A stretch of 64,000 bases of DNA from Methylovulum sp. (GTDB lineage Bacteria; Pseudomonadota; Gammaproteobacteria; Methylococcales; Methylomonadaceae): contig JAQTQZ010000011.1 of the NCBI GenBank assembly GCA_028712695.1, positions 54,616-118,615 of the forward strand, in the 5' to 3' direction. The notes beneath the pieces were generated by a model. It had not been told where the DNA came from, did no database searches, and was given only the letters and a program-made list of their open reading frames with translations. Every line of letters starts with the position of its first letter. Positions within the stretch are counted from its first letter, which is position 1. This document shows, piece by piece, positions 9,448 to 17,346 of the stretch. Made by a program: the position numbers and the translations under genes.

Positions 9448-10380
9448 TTAAAATGAATAGCCGAAATTTTCATGGAAGCGTTGCTTAAAGTCCGCCATAT
9501 CAAAGCTGTGGTTCTGGGTGCCATGATGTTCAATTTTGATCGCACCCATTAACGAGGCGATCCGCCCGGTCGTGTCCCAATCAAATTCACTCATTAAGCC
9601 ATATAGCAATCCGGCGCGATACGCATCGCCACAACCGGTCGGGTCTTGTAACGCATTGGGTTTTGCGGCCGGAATGTCGATACACCGTCCCTGCGTGTAG
9701 ATTTTTGAGCCCTGACCGCCTAAGGTGACAATCAAGGCTTCAACACGTTCTGCCAGCTCTGTCAACGATAAGCCAGTCCGTTCTTGCATCAATTCGGATT
9801 CATAGTCATTTAGGGTCATCCAAGTTGCTTGGTCGATAAACTTTAGCAGTTCCGCACCATTAAACATCGGCATCCCTTGGCCGGGGTCGAAAATAAACGG
9901 GATGTCCAATTCAGCAAATTGTTCGGCATGTAGCTGCATACCTTCCTTGCCATCTGGTGAAACGATACCGATGCTGATGTCGCTGACGGTAGGGATGGAA
10001 TTCAAATGGGAAAAGCTCATGGCACCGGGGTGGAACGCGGTGATTTGGTTCGCTTCTTCGTCGGTGGTGATGTAAGCCTGGCCGGTGTAATGGTTGTCCA
10101 TGACATGGATAAATTCGCTGGACAAGCCATTCTGGCTCAGCCATTGGCTGTAAGGCTCAAAATCATGCCCGACCACCGCCATAATCAGCGGCTCTTCCCC
10201 CAATAGGTTCAGGTTATACGCGATGTTGCCCGCGCAGCCGCCGTATTCGCGGCGCATGACCGGCACTAAAAACGATACGTTCAGGATGTGTACTTTTTCT
10301 GGCAAGATATGATGTTTGAATTTGTCGTGAAACACCATTATGGTGTCGTAAGCCATGGAGCCGCAGATTAACGCACTCAT
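9448..10380 (-). CDS. PfkB-family carbohydrate kinase
   Basis: 310 residues of the ribokinase/PfkB fold. The N-terminal GG motif is seen in REYGGCAGNIAYNLNLLG. The C-terminal signature with catalytic base is DPTGCGDAYRAGLLYG, where the Asp in TGCGD is the general base. An anion-hole ATP-site segment, VTLGGQGSKIYTQG, precedes it. The family phosphorylates sugars or nucleosides; some close relatives are annotated as adenosine kinases, but the substrate cannot be read from the sequence. It is followed by mazG and preceded by dgkA on the same strand. Confidence 0.85.
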   Translation of the reverse strand: MSALICGSMAYDTIMVFHDKFKHHILPEKVHILNVSFLVPVMRREYGGCAGNIAYNLNLLGEEPLIMAVVGHDFEPYSQWLSQNGLSSEFIHVMDNHYTGQAYITTDEEANQITAFHPGAMSFSHLNSIPTVSDISIGIVSPDGKEGMQLHAEQFAELDIPFIFDPGQGMPMFNGAELLKFIDQATWMTLNDYESELMQERTGLSLTELAERVEALIVTLGGQGSKIYTQGRCIDIPAAKPNALQDPTGCGDAYRAGLLYGLMSEFDWDTTGRIASLMGAIKIEHHGTQNHSFDMADFKQRFHENFGYSF

Positions 10381-10402
10381 TTTGTAGTCCTTGTTAAATT
10401 AG

Positions 10403-10762
10403 TTAAATTAAAATTGCCGCCCAGGTGATGGCCGCCCAAACTAGCGACATCATCACGGCGGCCGAGCCTATGTCTTTGGCACGGCCGGATAGTTCGTGAT
10501 GTTCAAATCCGACCCTGTCGACAACGGATTCCACCGCTGTATTTAACAACTCGACCAGCATGACCAGTACCATGCTGCCAATTAACAACAGTTTTTCAAT
10601 GACCGTTTCGCCCAGCCATAGTGCCAGCGGCGTTGATATTACAAATAGAATCACTTCCTGTCTGAAAGCTTCTTCATGTTCCCAGGTTGCTTTTAAGCCC
10701 GCAGCGGAGAAAAAGCACGCATTAACCAGGCGTTTAAAGCCTTTTGCATTTTGATTGGCCAT
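10403..10762 (-). CDS. dgkA: diacylglycerol kinase (integral membrane, DgkA type)
   Basis: 119 residues, the size of the trimeric three-helix DgkA. The hallmarks are the N-terminal amphipathic KGFKRLVNACFFSAAGLKATWEHEEAFRQE, the catalytic-region ELLNTAVESVVDRVG, and HHELSGRAKDIGSAAVMMSL before the third membrane helix. It phosphorylates diacylglycerol with ATP in the inner membrane to recycle lipid made during osmoregulated-glucan or LPS modification. It lies between gcvH and the PfkB-family kinase gene on the same strand. Confidence 0.95.
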   Translation of the reverse strand: MANQNAKGFKRLVNACFFSAAGLKATWEHEEAFRQEVILFVISTPLALWLGETVIEKLLLIGSMVLVMLVELLNTAVESVVDRVGFEHHELSGRAKDIGSAAVMMSLVWAAITWAAILI

Positions 10763-10795
10763 GTTTTGTTACACGTTGTCGGTTATAAAAAGTGT

Positions 10796-11179
10796 TTATT
10801 GTGAGATCATTTGTTGATAGGCATCACTATCCATTAGCTCGTCGAGCTCGGATACATCCTCGGCTTTAATACAGAAAAGCCAAGTTTCATAGGGGTTATT
10901 GTTAACTTGTTCGGGCTCGTCCGCCACGGCTTCATTGATGGCAATAACCTCGCCGCTAACGGGGCTGAATAAGTCTGAGGCGGTCTTAACCGATTCCACG
11001 ACCGCGCATTGCTCTTGTGCAGCGACTTTACGTCCTATTGCGGGTAGTTCGATATAAACTAGGTCACCCAATTCTTGCTGGGCAAAATCAGTGATGCCAA
11101 CCCGGACGATGTTATTGTCTTCAAGTTGCACCCATTCATGGGAAGTCGCGTAGTGTAGATTTTTTGGCAAATCGCTCAT
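10796..11179 (-). CDS. gcvH: glycine cleavage system H protein
   Basis: 127 residues, normal length. The lipoyl-attachment lysine lies in AVVESVKTASDLFSPVSGEV; the N-terminal YATSHEWVQLEDNNIVRVGITDFAQ and C-terminal NPYETWLFCIK are characteristic. H protein carries the aminomethyl group between the P, T and L proteins. The gcvT and gcvP genes are not next to it. The lone gene has an unusually structured upstream region (11213-11285) that could be its leader. Confidence 0.95.
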   Translation of the reverse strand: MSDLPKNLHYATSHEWVQLEDNNIVRVGITDFAQQELGDLVYIELPAIGRKVAAQEQCAVVESVKTASDLFSPVSGEVIAINEAVADEPEQVNNNPYETWLFCIKAEDVSELDELMDSDAYQQMISQ

Positions 11180-11212
11180 GTTAATTTCTCATCGTAATAA
11201 TTAGTTACTTAT

Positions 11213-11285
11213 TGCAATGGAGTGCTTGCCAGTAAACCCTATCGCTTGCATGATTTATGTTTATGCGGTATCCATTGCATTTTTT
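11213..11285. other. long nested inverted repeat in the gcvH-grxC divergent spacer
   Basis: TGCAATGGA (11213-11221) pairs with TCCATTGCA (11271-11279). Inside lies a shorter GCAT / ATGC pair. On the plus strand the outer stem ends in TTTTTT, as in a terminator or a short RNA. On the minus strand the same structure would lie in the gcvH leader. It does not match the glycine riboswitch consensus as I know it. Its direction and function are unresolved. Confidence 0.4.
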
Positions 11286-11401
11286 GTCGCTATCCTGAAG
11301 ATGGGGTGAAAACCCAGTTAGGTTCTCATCGCCTGCTGACATTGAATAACAACATCTTTACCGATAAAATGCTTCTATATATTAACAAACATTGATAATC
11401 C

Positions 11402-11656
11402 ATGCCTGAGATACTGATTTATACGACTACTATTTGCCCATATTGCATTATGGCTAAGCGCTTGCTGGACAAAAAAGGGGCTTTGTATACGGAAATTAAC
11501 GTTGATGCCAAGCCAGGTCTAAGGGAAGAAATGATGCAAAAAACCAAACGCCGGACGGTGCCGCAAATCTATATTGGTGATTTTCACGTTGGTGGGTTTG
11601 ATGATTTGTATGCTCTGGAGCAGCAAAAAAAATTGGACGCCTTAATGGCAATTTAA
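11402..11656 (+). CDS. grxC: glutaredoxin 3
   Basis: 84 residues. The redox motif CPYC is at residues 12-15 (TTICPYCIMAKRLL), and the glutathione-binding region is RRTVPQIYIGDFHVGGFDDL, both diagnostic for GrxC. It reduces disulfides and mixed glutathione disulfides using GSH. The DUF1289 gene follows 18 bases downstream on the same strand and is probably cotranscribed. Confidence 0.95.
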   Translation: MPEILIYTTTICPYCIMAKRLLDKKGALYTEINVDAKPGLREEMMQKTKRRTVPQIYIGDFHVGGFDDLYALEQQKKLDALMAI

Positions 11657-11674
11657 GCGCCTGATTAGCCCCTT

Positions 11675-11872
11675 ATGACTTCTATCCCTTCCCCTTGCAT
11701 TGGAAACTGTTGCTTAGATACGGATGATGTTTGCCTAGGTTGTTTTCGGACGCTTACGGAAATCAAACGTTGGACAGAGGCCGATAATAAAACCCGCCAG
11801 CAATTTATTAATAATGCCCAAGATCGGCAACGGATTCGGGCTTGTCAGGGAGTTCTGCATAACAATGTATAG
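11675..11872 (+). CDS. DUF1289 domain protein
   Basis: 65 residues with the family's four-cysteine pattern near the N-terminus: PCIGNCCLDTDDVCLGCFRTLTEIKRW. The cysteines probably bind a metal or an iron-sulfur centre (inference). A fifth cysteine lies in IRACQG. Members are small proteins of unknown function found widely in proteobacteria. It lies directly behind grxC. Confidence 0.85.
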   Translation: MTSIPSPCIGNCCLDTDDVCLGCFRTLTEIKRWTEADNKTRQQFINNAQDRQRIRACQGVLHNNV

Positions 11873-12012
11873 CGGGCAAGTTAAACAGCCGTCCATTTAG
11901 TCCGTATTGCCATCCTAAGCCACTGTATAAAGCTGTTTAACCTCGAAAATTATTGGGTAGGACGGGAACAGGCACAAGTGCTTACAGGTTCTCAAAAATC
12001 AGTTGCCAAATA

Positions 12013-12040
12013 TTGCTTTTTAACAATCATCTCCTATTAT
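12013..12040 (+). promoter_or_regulatory. sigma-70-type promoter for the 12088 gene
   Basis: TTGCTT and TATTAT hexamers are separated by 16 bases and end about 48 bases before the start codon of the 12088 gene. The match is by eye; no transcript evidence is available. Confidence 0.45.
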
Positions 12041-12087
12041 TGATGCTGTACGCATTAGCATAATGCGGAATATTTTAGGGACAAATA

Positions 12088-12366
12088 ATGAATATTATAG
12101 ATTTACGAAAAACCCTCCAAGAGTCCTCAACCAATCAGCGCTTATCTGATCGCCGTAAAAATCCTTATGATTATGGTACGCCTGAATGGTTGGGCTATAT
12201 CAAGAAAAATGGGCTTGAATGCCCAACGCATGACCGCCGTGTCAGCGAACGTCGCCAACAAACCGATACGCCGGATACTTTCGACAAACCCTATCAGCGA
12301 ATTTTTCTTACGTCACCCGAAAAAAAATTGCTGTTGGATTTGTATTTAGGTGATTTAGATGAATAG
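12088..12366 (+). CDS. small hydrophilic protein of unknown function
   Basis: 92 residues with ATG preceded by TTAGGGAC. It is highly charged, with two arginine-rich patches (RLSDRRKNPYDYGTPEW and DRRVSERRQQ) that resemble each other and may be an ancient internal repeat, then a hydrophobic tail KKLLLDLYLGDLDE. There is no signal peptide or membrane segment. I do not recognise the family. It converges with the C1-cofactor operon. Confidence 0.6.
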   Translation: MNIIDLRKTLQESSTNQRLSDRRKNPYDYGTPEWLGYIKKNGLECPTHDRRVSERRQQTDTPDTFDKPYQRIFLTSPEKKLLLDLYLGDLDE

Positions 12367-12391
12367 GCTCATTTATCTTGGAAGGTGCTAG

Positions 12392-13069
12392 CTAACCGTT
12401 TGCTATTGCCTGTTTTATTTGTTTGATGGCCGCCTCGCTCAATTGTCCCGTCCTATTGTGATGTGCACATAACGCGCCCCGAAAGCCTAAATAATCGGGC
12501 TGAAAAGGCAATAGTCCAGTTATATCGGCTGGCCTCAATGATCCAGCTAACCCACAGAGCAACTGCTCTACTTTAGCCTGCCGGACAAAGGCTCCAATGG
12601 TGGTTTTAGCCATCACCTGCAGTAACGAGCCGCGTTTCTTGTCCCGCGTATCGAGCATGACGCCCTTAAACCCCGCTTGTTTCAGCACGCTAATAAGACC
12701 CATATCAGGCTGGCAATCGGCGAACAGCACGGCAATTAACGCATTGCGCCCAGTTAGTGCCGTTAATTTGGCGATGGTTGCCAAGCTATCGCCCTCAGGA
12801 AAAATCCCAATCTTTATATAATCGACCCCAGTTGCCGCCATTGTGGCGACGGCATTAAAAACCAGTTCTGGCTGCATTGGCAAATCGCCAATGGTCGCGC
12901 TCACCGGGCAATGTCCTGCAATTGTCTGGACGATGTGCTTGACCGTTGCGTTGTCTAATGCCCCTAACGCACCCTGTGCGGGTTGTTTCAAATCAATAAT
13001 GTCAACCTGTGCTTGTAAGACAAGCAACGCCTCTTCAACGCTGGTGACGCTCGCCAACATACCGGTCAT
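12392..13069 (-). CDS. mfnB: (5-formylfuran-3-yl)methyl phosphate synthase-like protein (MfnB family, DUF556)
   Basis: 225 residues, a TIM-barrel enzyme of the MfnB family. Motifs are LASVTSVEEALLVL, DIIDLKQPAQGALGAL with the probable Schiff-base lysine region, VDYIKIGIF, GVMLDTRDKKRGSLL and a C-terminal LGFRGALC. In methanogens MfnB condenses two glyceraldehyde-3-phosphates into the furan precursor of methanofuran. Bacterial methylotrophs use a methanofuran analogue with formyltransferase/hydrolase in H4MPT-linked formaldehyde oxidation. It is the last gene of an operon whose four members overlap by 4 bp each. Confidence 0.88.
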   Translation of the reverse strand: MTGMLASVTSVEEALLVLQAQVDIIDLKQPAQGALGALDNATVKHIVQTIAGHCPVSATIGDLPMQPELVFNAVATMAATGVDYIKIGIFPEGDSLATIAKLTALTGRNALIAVLFADCQPDMGLISVLKQAGFKGVMLDTRDKKRGSLLQVMAKTTIGAFVRQAKVEQLLCGLAGSLRPADITGLLPFQPDYLGFRGALCAHHNRTGQLSEAAIKQIKQAIANG

Positions 13070-13629
13070 GGCAATACCCCGGCTTTAAAAGTGTCCAGTG
13101 CCGCCATTAACCAGTCCCACGCAACCCGCTCGCGCTCGCCAGCGGTTTTTTCAAAGCCGATGCGCAAATAAGCCAGCTCGGCTTCAATTTTGGCCAGCGG
13201 CAAGCGCTCTAGGCGACTGATTAAGATAGCCGCTTCCAACACCGCATATTGGGCGCGGTTAAAGCCGTTAAATGGGGCGTGATTGACGGTGTGCAAGGTT
13301 CGGCAAAATATTTTTGGGCGTATGGCATCTTCTTCAACGCGCACCACTTCGACTTCGCTATGGGCTAAGGCGCAGGCCAGCACTTGGCCGTTAATTTTTT
13401 CCGCCGGTTGTAACGGCCAATCGCGCCGTCCGGTCAGGCAACCGGCAAACACGCGCACATCGTCACAATAATTAAGCACGGCGGTTTTTGTTTCCAGCAA
13501 GTTATTGAGCGTGGTTGACGGACGGAACGGCAAAATCAGCAAGCCGTCATCAAGGATATGCACACCCATCGGCGCGATATGGGGCACACCCGATTGGTTT
13601 TGTGTAGTGACAATCAGTTCTTGAATCAT
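13066..13629 (-). CDS. DUF447 family protein, C1-cofactor cluster
   Basis: 187 residues. The N-terminus IQELIVTTQNQSGVPHIAPMGVHIL and the block LPFRPSTTLNNLLETKTAVLNYCDDVRVFAGCLTGRRDWPL are typical of DUF447, a split-barrel flavin-binding-like fold shared by methanogens and methylotrophic bacteria. Its genes occur with the tetrahydromethanopterin/methanofuran genes, so a role in that cofactor pathway is likely, though the reaction is not known to me. It overlaps both neighbours by 4 bp, consistent with translational coupling. Confidence 0.85.
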   Translation of the reverse strand: MIQELIVTTQNQSGVPHIAPMGVHILDDGLLILPFRPSTTLNNLLETKTAVLNYCDDVRVFAGCLTGRRDWPLQPAEKINGQVLACALAHSEVEVVRVEEDAIRPKIFCRTLHTVNHAPFNGFNRAQYAVLEAAILISRLERLPLAKIEAELAYLRIGFEKTAGERERVAWDWLMAALDTFKAGVLP

Positions 13630-15014
13630 TTTTTTTGTAAAGTGGTTCCTGCGGGTTTAAACGTATGTAGGTCAACAGTCGGTTCGCTGGCAATGTTGGC
13701 GCAGCCCCAGCTTAAGGCTTGGTCTTGGGTGAAGCGTTTGCCCAGTTGCCAAGCGATTTCTGCGCGTGCCAGTTCCACGCCCAGATAAAACGCATGGCCG
13801 CCATCGGTTTCAATTTGCAGTTTAGGAAATAAAGCAAACGGGTCGGTGGCGCTATGCAAGCCATCGCGGTTAAAAATGTGCAGGCCTTCGGGGCTGGTTT
13901 GGATGCGGAAACTGGGGTCTTTGATTTGTCCGGCAAGTTCCTTAATTTCTGTGAGCGAATAAGGGAAGGGTGCGGTTTCATGTAAGGCCAACAAGCTCGG
14001 GTCGATATGTTTGGGCAGCGTGTTCTGCGTTTTGGCGGCGAGCATGATGCGCCGTGCCCTATCGGCTTCTTTGATGGCGCGGCAGGCATGGCCGCTGACT
14101 TCGGTTGCCAAAATATGGTTAATGTCCAGTTCGGAGCAAATGCCTAACAATAAGGCATTCATGCCCATGGTGTCGGCATGGGTCAATTCGGTGATATTGC
14201 CTACGCCCAGCATCATTTCAATATCAGGATGGCGTGTCCTGACACTGTGGTAGCGCACGATGGAGGCGGTGAAACCAAAGTGGATGGGGTCTAAAATCGG
14301 GTCGACAATAAAGGCCCGGTTGTTTGCTTGCATGATGCTGATGGCTCTGTCAAGCGAGGCCAGATCTTCATGGTGTTCAGGAATTAAAATGGGCGTCGAG
14401 GCGACTTCGTCGGCAAGCCAAAGGCTGCTTTCATGCAGGCTGAGCAGATAATCCGCACCGGCTTTGCCGCCCCGGAGCAAGTCTTGGGTTTCCAGCGAAT
14501 CGAGGCTGACCGTAAACCCCGCCTGCTTTAATGCTTGGATCAGCTCCTCCAGGTGCGGAAAGTCGGTGCTGGGTAAACAGCCGATGTCGATCACATCGGC
14601 GCCGTTTTGGCGGTAATATTCGGCGCGGCGTAGTGCGTCTTCGATGCTGATATTGGGTGCGTCGGTAATTTCGGCAAAGATTTTTACCCGATAATCGCTT
14701 AAATCATAGTGGTGCGCTTGTTTGCCAAAAAAAGCGGGCAAGTCTTTTAGCTCTTCCGGGCCGCGTTCTACGGGGAGGCCTAAATGTGCTGATAGCGCTG
14801 CCAAATCACCACGGCAACGCCCAGGGACAAGGAGGCGGTCAGCATTATAGGTGTCGTGCAGACGGCGGGCAATCATATCGGCGGTCATCAACGCGGCGAC
14901 TTTCAACCCAAGCTGGTGCACGGTATAGCTAAATTCCGGCTGCATTTTTTCCAGAATGTTATGTAGCTGTTTTTCTGCAAGCTTGCCGGTCAAAAAAAGG
15001 ATATGTTCGCTCAT
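13626..15014 (-). CDS. dihydropteroate synthase-like protein, C1-cofactor cluster (TIGR00284 type)
   Basis: 462 residues. A unique N-terminal domain (about 1-145) begins MSEHILFLTGKLAEKQLHNIL. It is followed by a dihydropteroate-synthase-like TIM barrel (about 150-330) with NGADVIDIGCLPSTDFPHLEE and VDPILDPIHFGF, then a C-terminal extension of about 120 residues including SFRIQTSPEGLHIFNRDG. It resembles the archaeal DHPS-related proteins found with H4MPT genes and is much longer than the true FolP encoded divergently at 15618. It probably acts on a pterin or one-carbon cofactor precursor. The stop overlaps the next gene's ATG. Confidence 0.85.
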   Translation of the reverse strand: MSEHILFLTGKLAEKQLHNILEKMQPEFSYTVHQLGLKVAALMTADMIARRLHDTYNADRLLVPGRCRGDLAALSAHLGLPVERGPEELKDLPAFFGKQAHHYDLSDYRVKIFAEITDAPNISIEDALRRAEYYRQNGADVIDIGCLPSTDFPHLEELIQALKQAGFTVSLDSLETQDLLRGGKAGADYLLSLHESSLWLADEVASTPILIPEHHEDLASLDRAISIMQANNRAFIVDPILDPIHFGFTASIVRYHSVRTRHPDIEMMLGVGNITELTHADTMGMNALLLGICSELDINHILATEVSGHACRAIKEADRARRIMLAAKTQNTLPKHIDPSLLALHETAPFPYSLTEIKELAGQIKDPSFRIQTSPEGLHIFNRDGLHSATDPFALFPKLQIETDGGHAFYLGVELARAEIAWQLGKRFTQDQALSWGCANIASEPTVDLHTFKPAGTTLQKK

Positions 15015-15547
15015 GCTAAGGTTTTAAGCCGATTGTTCACGGCGCTGATCAGTTCGGCAACGCTCTCGACCACGGTGGTGTATTCAAACGTGCGCAGTTT
15101 GTCTGTGCCTTCCAGGTCAATTTTGCGCGGATAGACCATCACTTTACCACCGGGCGCGGTGGTTTCCATTGCCGGGGCAATATCGCAGGGATAGACAATG
15201 CTCGGCACTTTACACTTGCCCGCTTGCGAATACAGATTGGTCACCAACGAGTCGGCTATGCCCAGTACACATTTGGCGACCGTGTTGGAGGTGGTCGGCG
15301 CCATAACCAAGGTATGGTAATGTCCCTTGTAAAAATGCCCGACGGGCGGGGCCGATGCGGCCTTGTCACGATATACTGGCATTTTTTCGCGGATGTCGTT
15401 GAGACTGATGCCGTACATTTTCAGAACTTCTTCGCCCGCTTGGCTGATGTATAAATCAACCCTATCCAAGGTCAGCAGGAATTCCAGACATTCTTCTATA
15501 TAATGGCCGGAGCCAGTGATTGCCCAAGCTAAACGTGGCGTATCCAT
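15011..15547 (-). CDS. dmrB: archaeal-type flavoprotein (AfpA/DmrB family), probable dihydromethanopterin reductase
   Basis: 178 residues from the ATG at 15547, chosen because MDTPRLAWAITGSGHYIEE matches the family's N-terminal flavin-binding start; an upstream TTG would add 17 residues. Motifs are the FMN phosphate-binding MAPTTSNTVAKCVLGIADSLVTN and the CDIAPAMETTAPGGK loop, which are family hallmarks. A bacterial member from Burkholderia is known as DmrB, which reduces dihydromethanopterin to H4MPT. It is first in the four-gene operon, the natural partner of the downstream cofactor genes, and divergent from folP with a short spacer. Confidence 0.85.
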   Translation of the reverse strand: MDTPRLAWAITGSGHYIEECLEFLLTLDRVDLYISQAGEEVLKMYGISLNDIREKMPVYRDKAASAPPVGHFYKGHYHTLVMAPTTSNTVAKCVLGIADSLVTNLYSQAGKCKVPSIVYPCDIAPAMETTAPGGKVMVYPRKIDLEGTDKLRTFEYTTVVESVAELISAVNNRLKTLA

Positions 15548-15617
15548 GACGGCACCCAAATTGAAACGGGCTATTATACCCGAATAACGACCGCACAATG
15601 CGCACAGGAGCTAAGTC

Positions 15618-16439
15618 ATGTTTGGCAGTATGAACAAACCATTGATAATGGGGATTTTAAATATCACGCCGGACAGTTTTTCCGATGGCGGCGAGTATGC
15701 CAATCTCTATGCGGCATTACGGCAAGCGGAACGCCTGTTGTTTGAGGGGGCGGATATTATCGATATAGGCGGCGAATCGACCCGGCCAGGTTCTGACCCT
15801 GTTGCTGCCAGCGAACAAATCCAGCGGGTTGTGCCGGTTATTCAGGCGATTCGGCAACAGCTATCAAAAGATGTGGTCATCAGCGTCGACACCACTTTAA
15901 GCACGGTGGCTAAAGCGGCCTTAAGCGCGGGGGCCAATTTGATCAACGATGTCTCGGCAGGTGAGGATGATCCGGCCTTATTGACGCTTGCCGCCACTAC
16001 GGCAACGCCCATTATTTTAATGCACCGCTTAGGCAGGCCAAAAACCATGCAGGACAATCCGTGTTATCAAAACGTTGTAACCGAAGTGCTGGCGGGGTTG
16101 CAAACGCGCATTGAGGCGGCCTTGGCGGCGGGTATAAAAAAAACGCAGATTGCCATCGATCCGGGCATAGGTTTTGGTAAACGCAAACAGGATAATCTGG
16201 CCTTGTTGGCGCATCTCGATGCCTTTGTCGCCACCGGTTATCCGGTTTTATTAGGCACTAGCCGTAAACGCTTTATGGGCAGCTTGTGCGATGTACGCAG
16301 ACCGTCGGAGTTGGTGACAGCGACGGCAGTGACTACAGCGTTGGGGGTGATGGCTGGCGTGCAACTGTTTAGGGTGCATGATGTGAAAGAAAACCGCCAA
16401 GCCGCCGAGGTGGCTTTTGCCATTAAGCAAAGCCGTTGA
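15618..16439 (+). CDS. folP: dihydropteroate synthase
   Basis: 273 residues, typical length. The start at 15618 has AGGAG eight bases upstream. Both PROSITE-type DHPS signatures are visible: MGILNITPDSFSDGG and GADIIDIGGESTRPGSDPV. The substrate-binding segments DPGIGFGKRKQDNLALL and LLGTSRKRFMG follow. The enzyme condenses 6-hydroxymethyl-dihydropterin pyrophosphate with p-aminobenzoate in folate synthesis. It stands back to back with the H4MPT-type cofactor operon, so two pterin-C1-carrier pathways share this divergent control region. Confidence 0.96.
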   Translation: MFGSMNKPLIMGILNITPDSFSDGGEYANLYAALRQAERLLFEGADIIDIGGESTRPGSDPVAASEQIQRVVPVIQAIRQQLSKDVVISVDTTLSTVAKAALSAGANLINDVSAGEDDPALLTLAATTATPIILMHRLGRPKTMQDNPCYQNVVTEVLAGLQTRIEAALAAGIKKTQIAIDPGIGFGKRKQDNLALLAHLDAFVATGYPVLLGTSRKRFMGSLCDVRRPSELVTATAVTTALGVMAGVQLFRVHDVKENRQAAEVAFAIKQSR

Positions 16440-16574
16440 AGGTGTTTTGCATAGTTTTAAGGAAATTTTTAACAGCGTTGAAATACGTCCAAGTTATACT
16501 TCCGGCATTTTGCGTTGACAGATAGGCACGGCACGCAGACTAACAATGGGTTTTTCCGGAGTTATGGTTGTTTT

Positions 16575-17309
16575 ATGAATTCAAACACAGTTAATTTATT
16601 TGATCTTTTTAACGATTATTTTGAGAAAGTCCCTGCAACATCAGATGCGCTTAAAAAAGAAGTTTATAAGTTGCGTTACCAAGTTTATTGCCTTGAAATC
16701 GCCGGTTATAAGCCTGAAGACTATCCGGATGGCTTGGAGTCGGATGAGTATGATAGCCACTCCATACATTACTTGATCCGGCACCGAAAATCCGGTGAAT
16801 ATGCGGCAACAACCCGTATTATCTTGACGGATGCCAATAATCCAGATGAGTTATTGCCGATTGAAACACATTGCACGATTGATAATGTGGCAGTGACACA
16901 AACTATTGACCGTAGGCATCTGGCTGAAGTGTCCCGGTTTTGTGTATCGAAATCGTTTAAAAAAAGAAAAAATGAGGCTAATACGCTGACGCCTATCTGT
17001 GCTGATCTAGATCAGGATTTTTTTACGGCTGACGAGCGCCGCACCTTTCCACATATTACTTTCGCATTAATTGCCAGTGTCATTAAAGCCAGCCGTGAAC
17101 ACAATATTGACACCCTTTATGGCTCTATGGAATTGCCTTGGCTGCGTTTTTTGGCGGCGTCGGGCATAAATTTTGTCAAGATTGGCCCTCTTGTGAATTA
17201 CCACGGGGAACGTTGGCCTTGTGCAATAAAAATCGACGATTTGCTTAATGACGTTGAGAAAAAAAATAAATGTCTTTGGGAAATGCTGACCAATAAAGGC
17301 CGTTTTTGA
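16575..17309 (+). CDS. PEP-CTERM/exosortase system-associated acyltransferase
   Basis: 244 residues from ATG 16575, which gives the family N-terminus NLFDLFNDYFEKVPA; a TTG 60 bases upstream is the alternative. It shows the GNAT-like autoinducer-synthase fold: LKKEVYKLRYQVYCLEIAGY, a catalytic-region EYAATTRIIL, and the diagnostic HLAEVSRFCVSKSFKKRK. The family occurs in genomes carrying exosortase and PEP-CTERM exopolysaccharide systems and is related to N-acyl-homoserine-lactone and N-acyl amino acid synthases. No exosortase gene or PEP-CTERM protein is in this window, so it is an orphan here. The acyl acceptor is unknown. Confidence 0.85.
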   Translation: MNSNTVNLFDLFNDYFEKVPATSDALKKEVYKLRYQVYCLEIAGYKPEDYPDGLESDEYDSHSIHYLIRHRKSGEYAATTRIILTDANNPDELLPIETHCTIDNVAVTQTIDRRHLAEVSRFCVSKSFKKRKNEANTLTPICADLDQDFFTADERRTFPHITFALIASVIKASREHNIDTLYGSMELPWLRFLAASGINFVKIGPLVNYHGERWPCAIKIDDLLNDVEKKNKCLWEMLTNKGRF

Positions 17310-17346
17310 AGGCCTTTACCCGATGGGGAAAAGTAGCGCAGACTGA

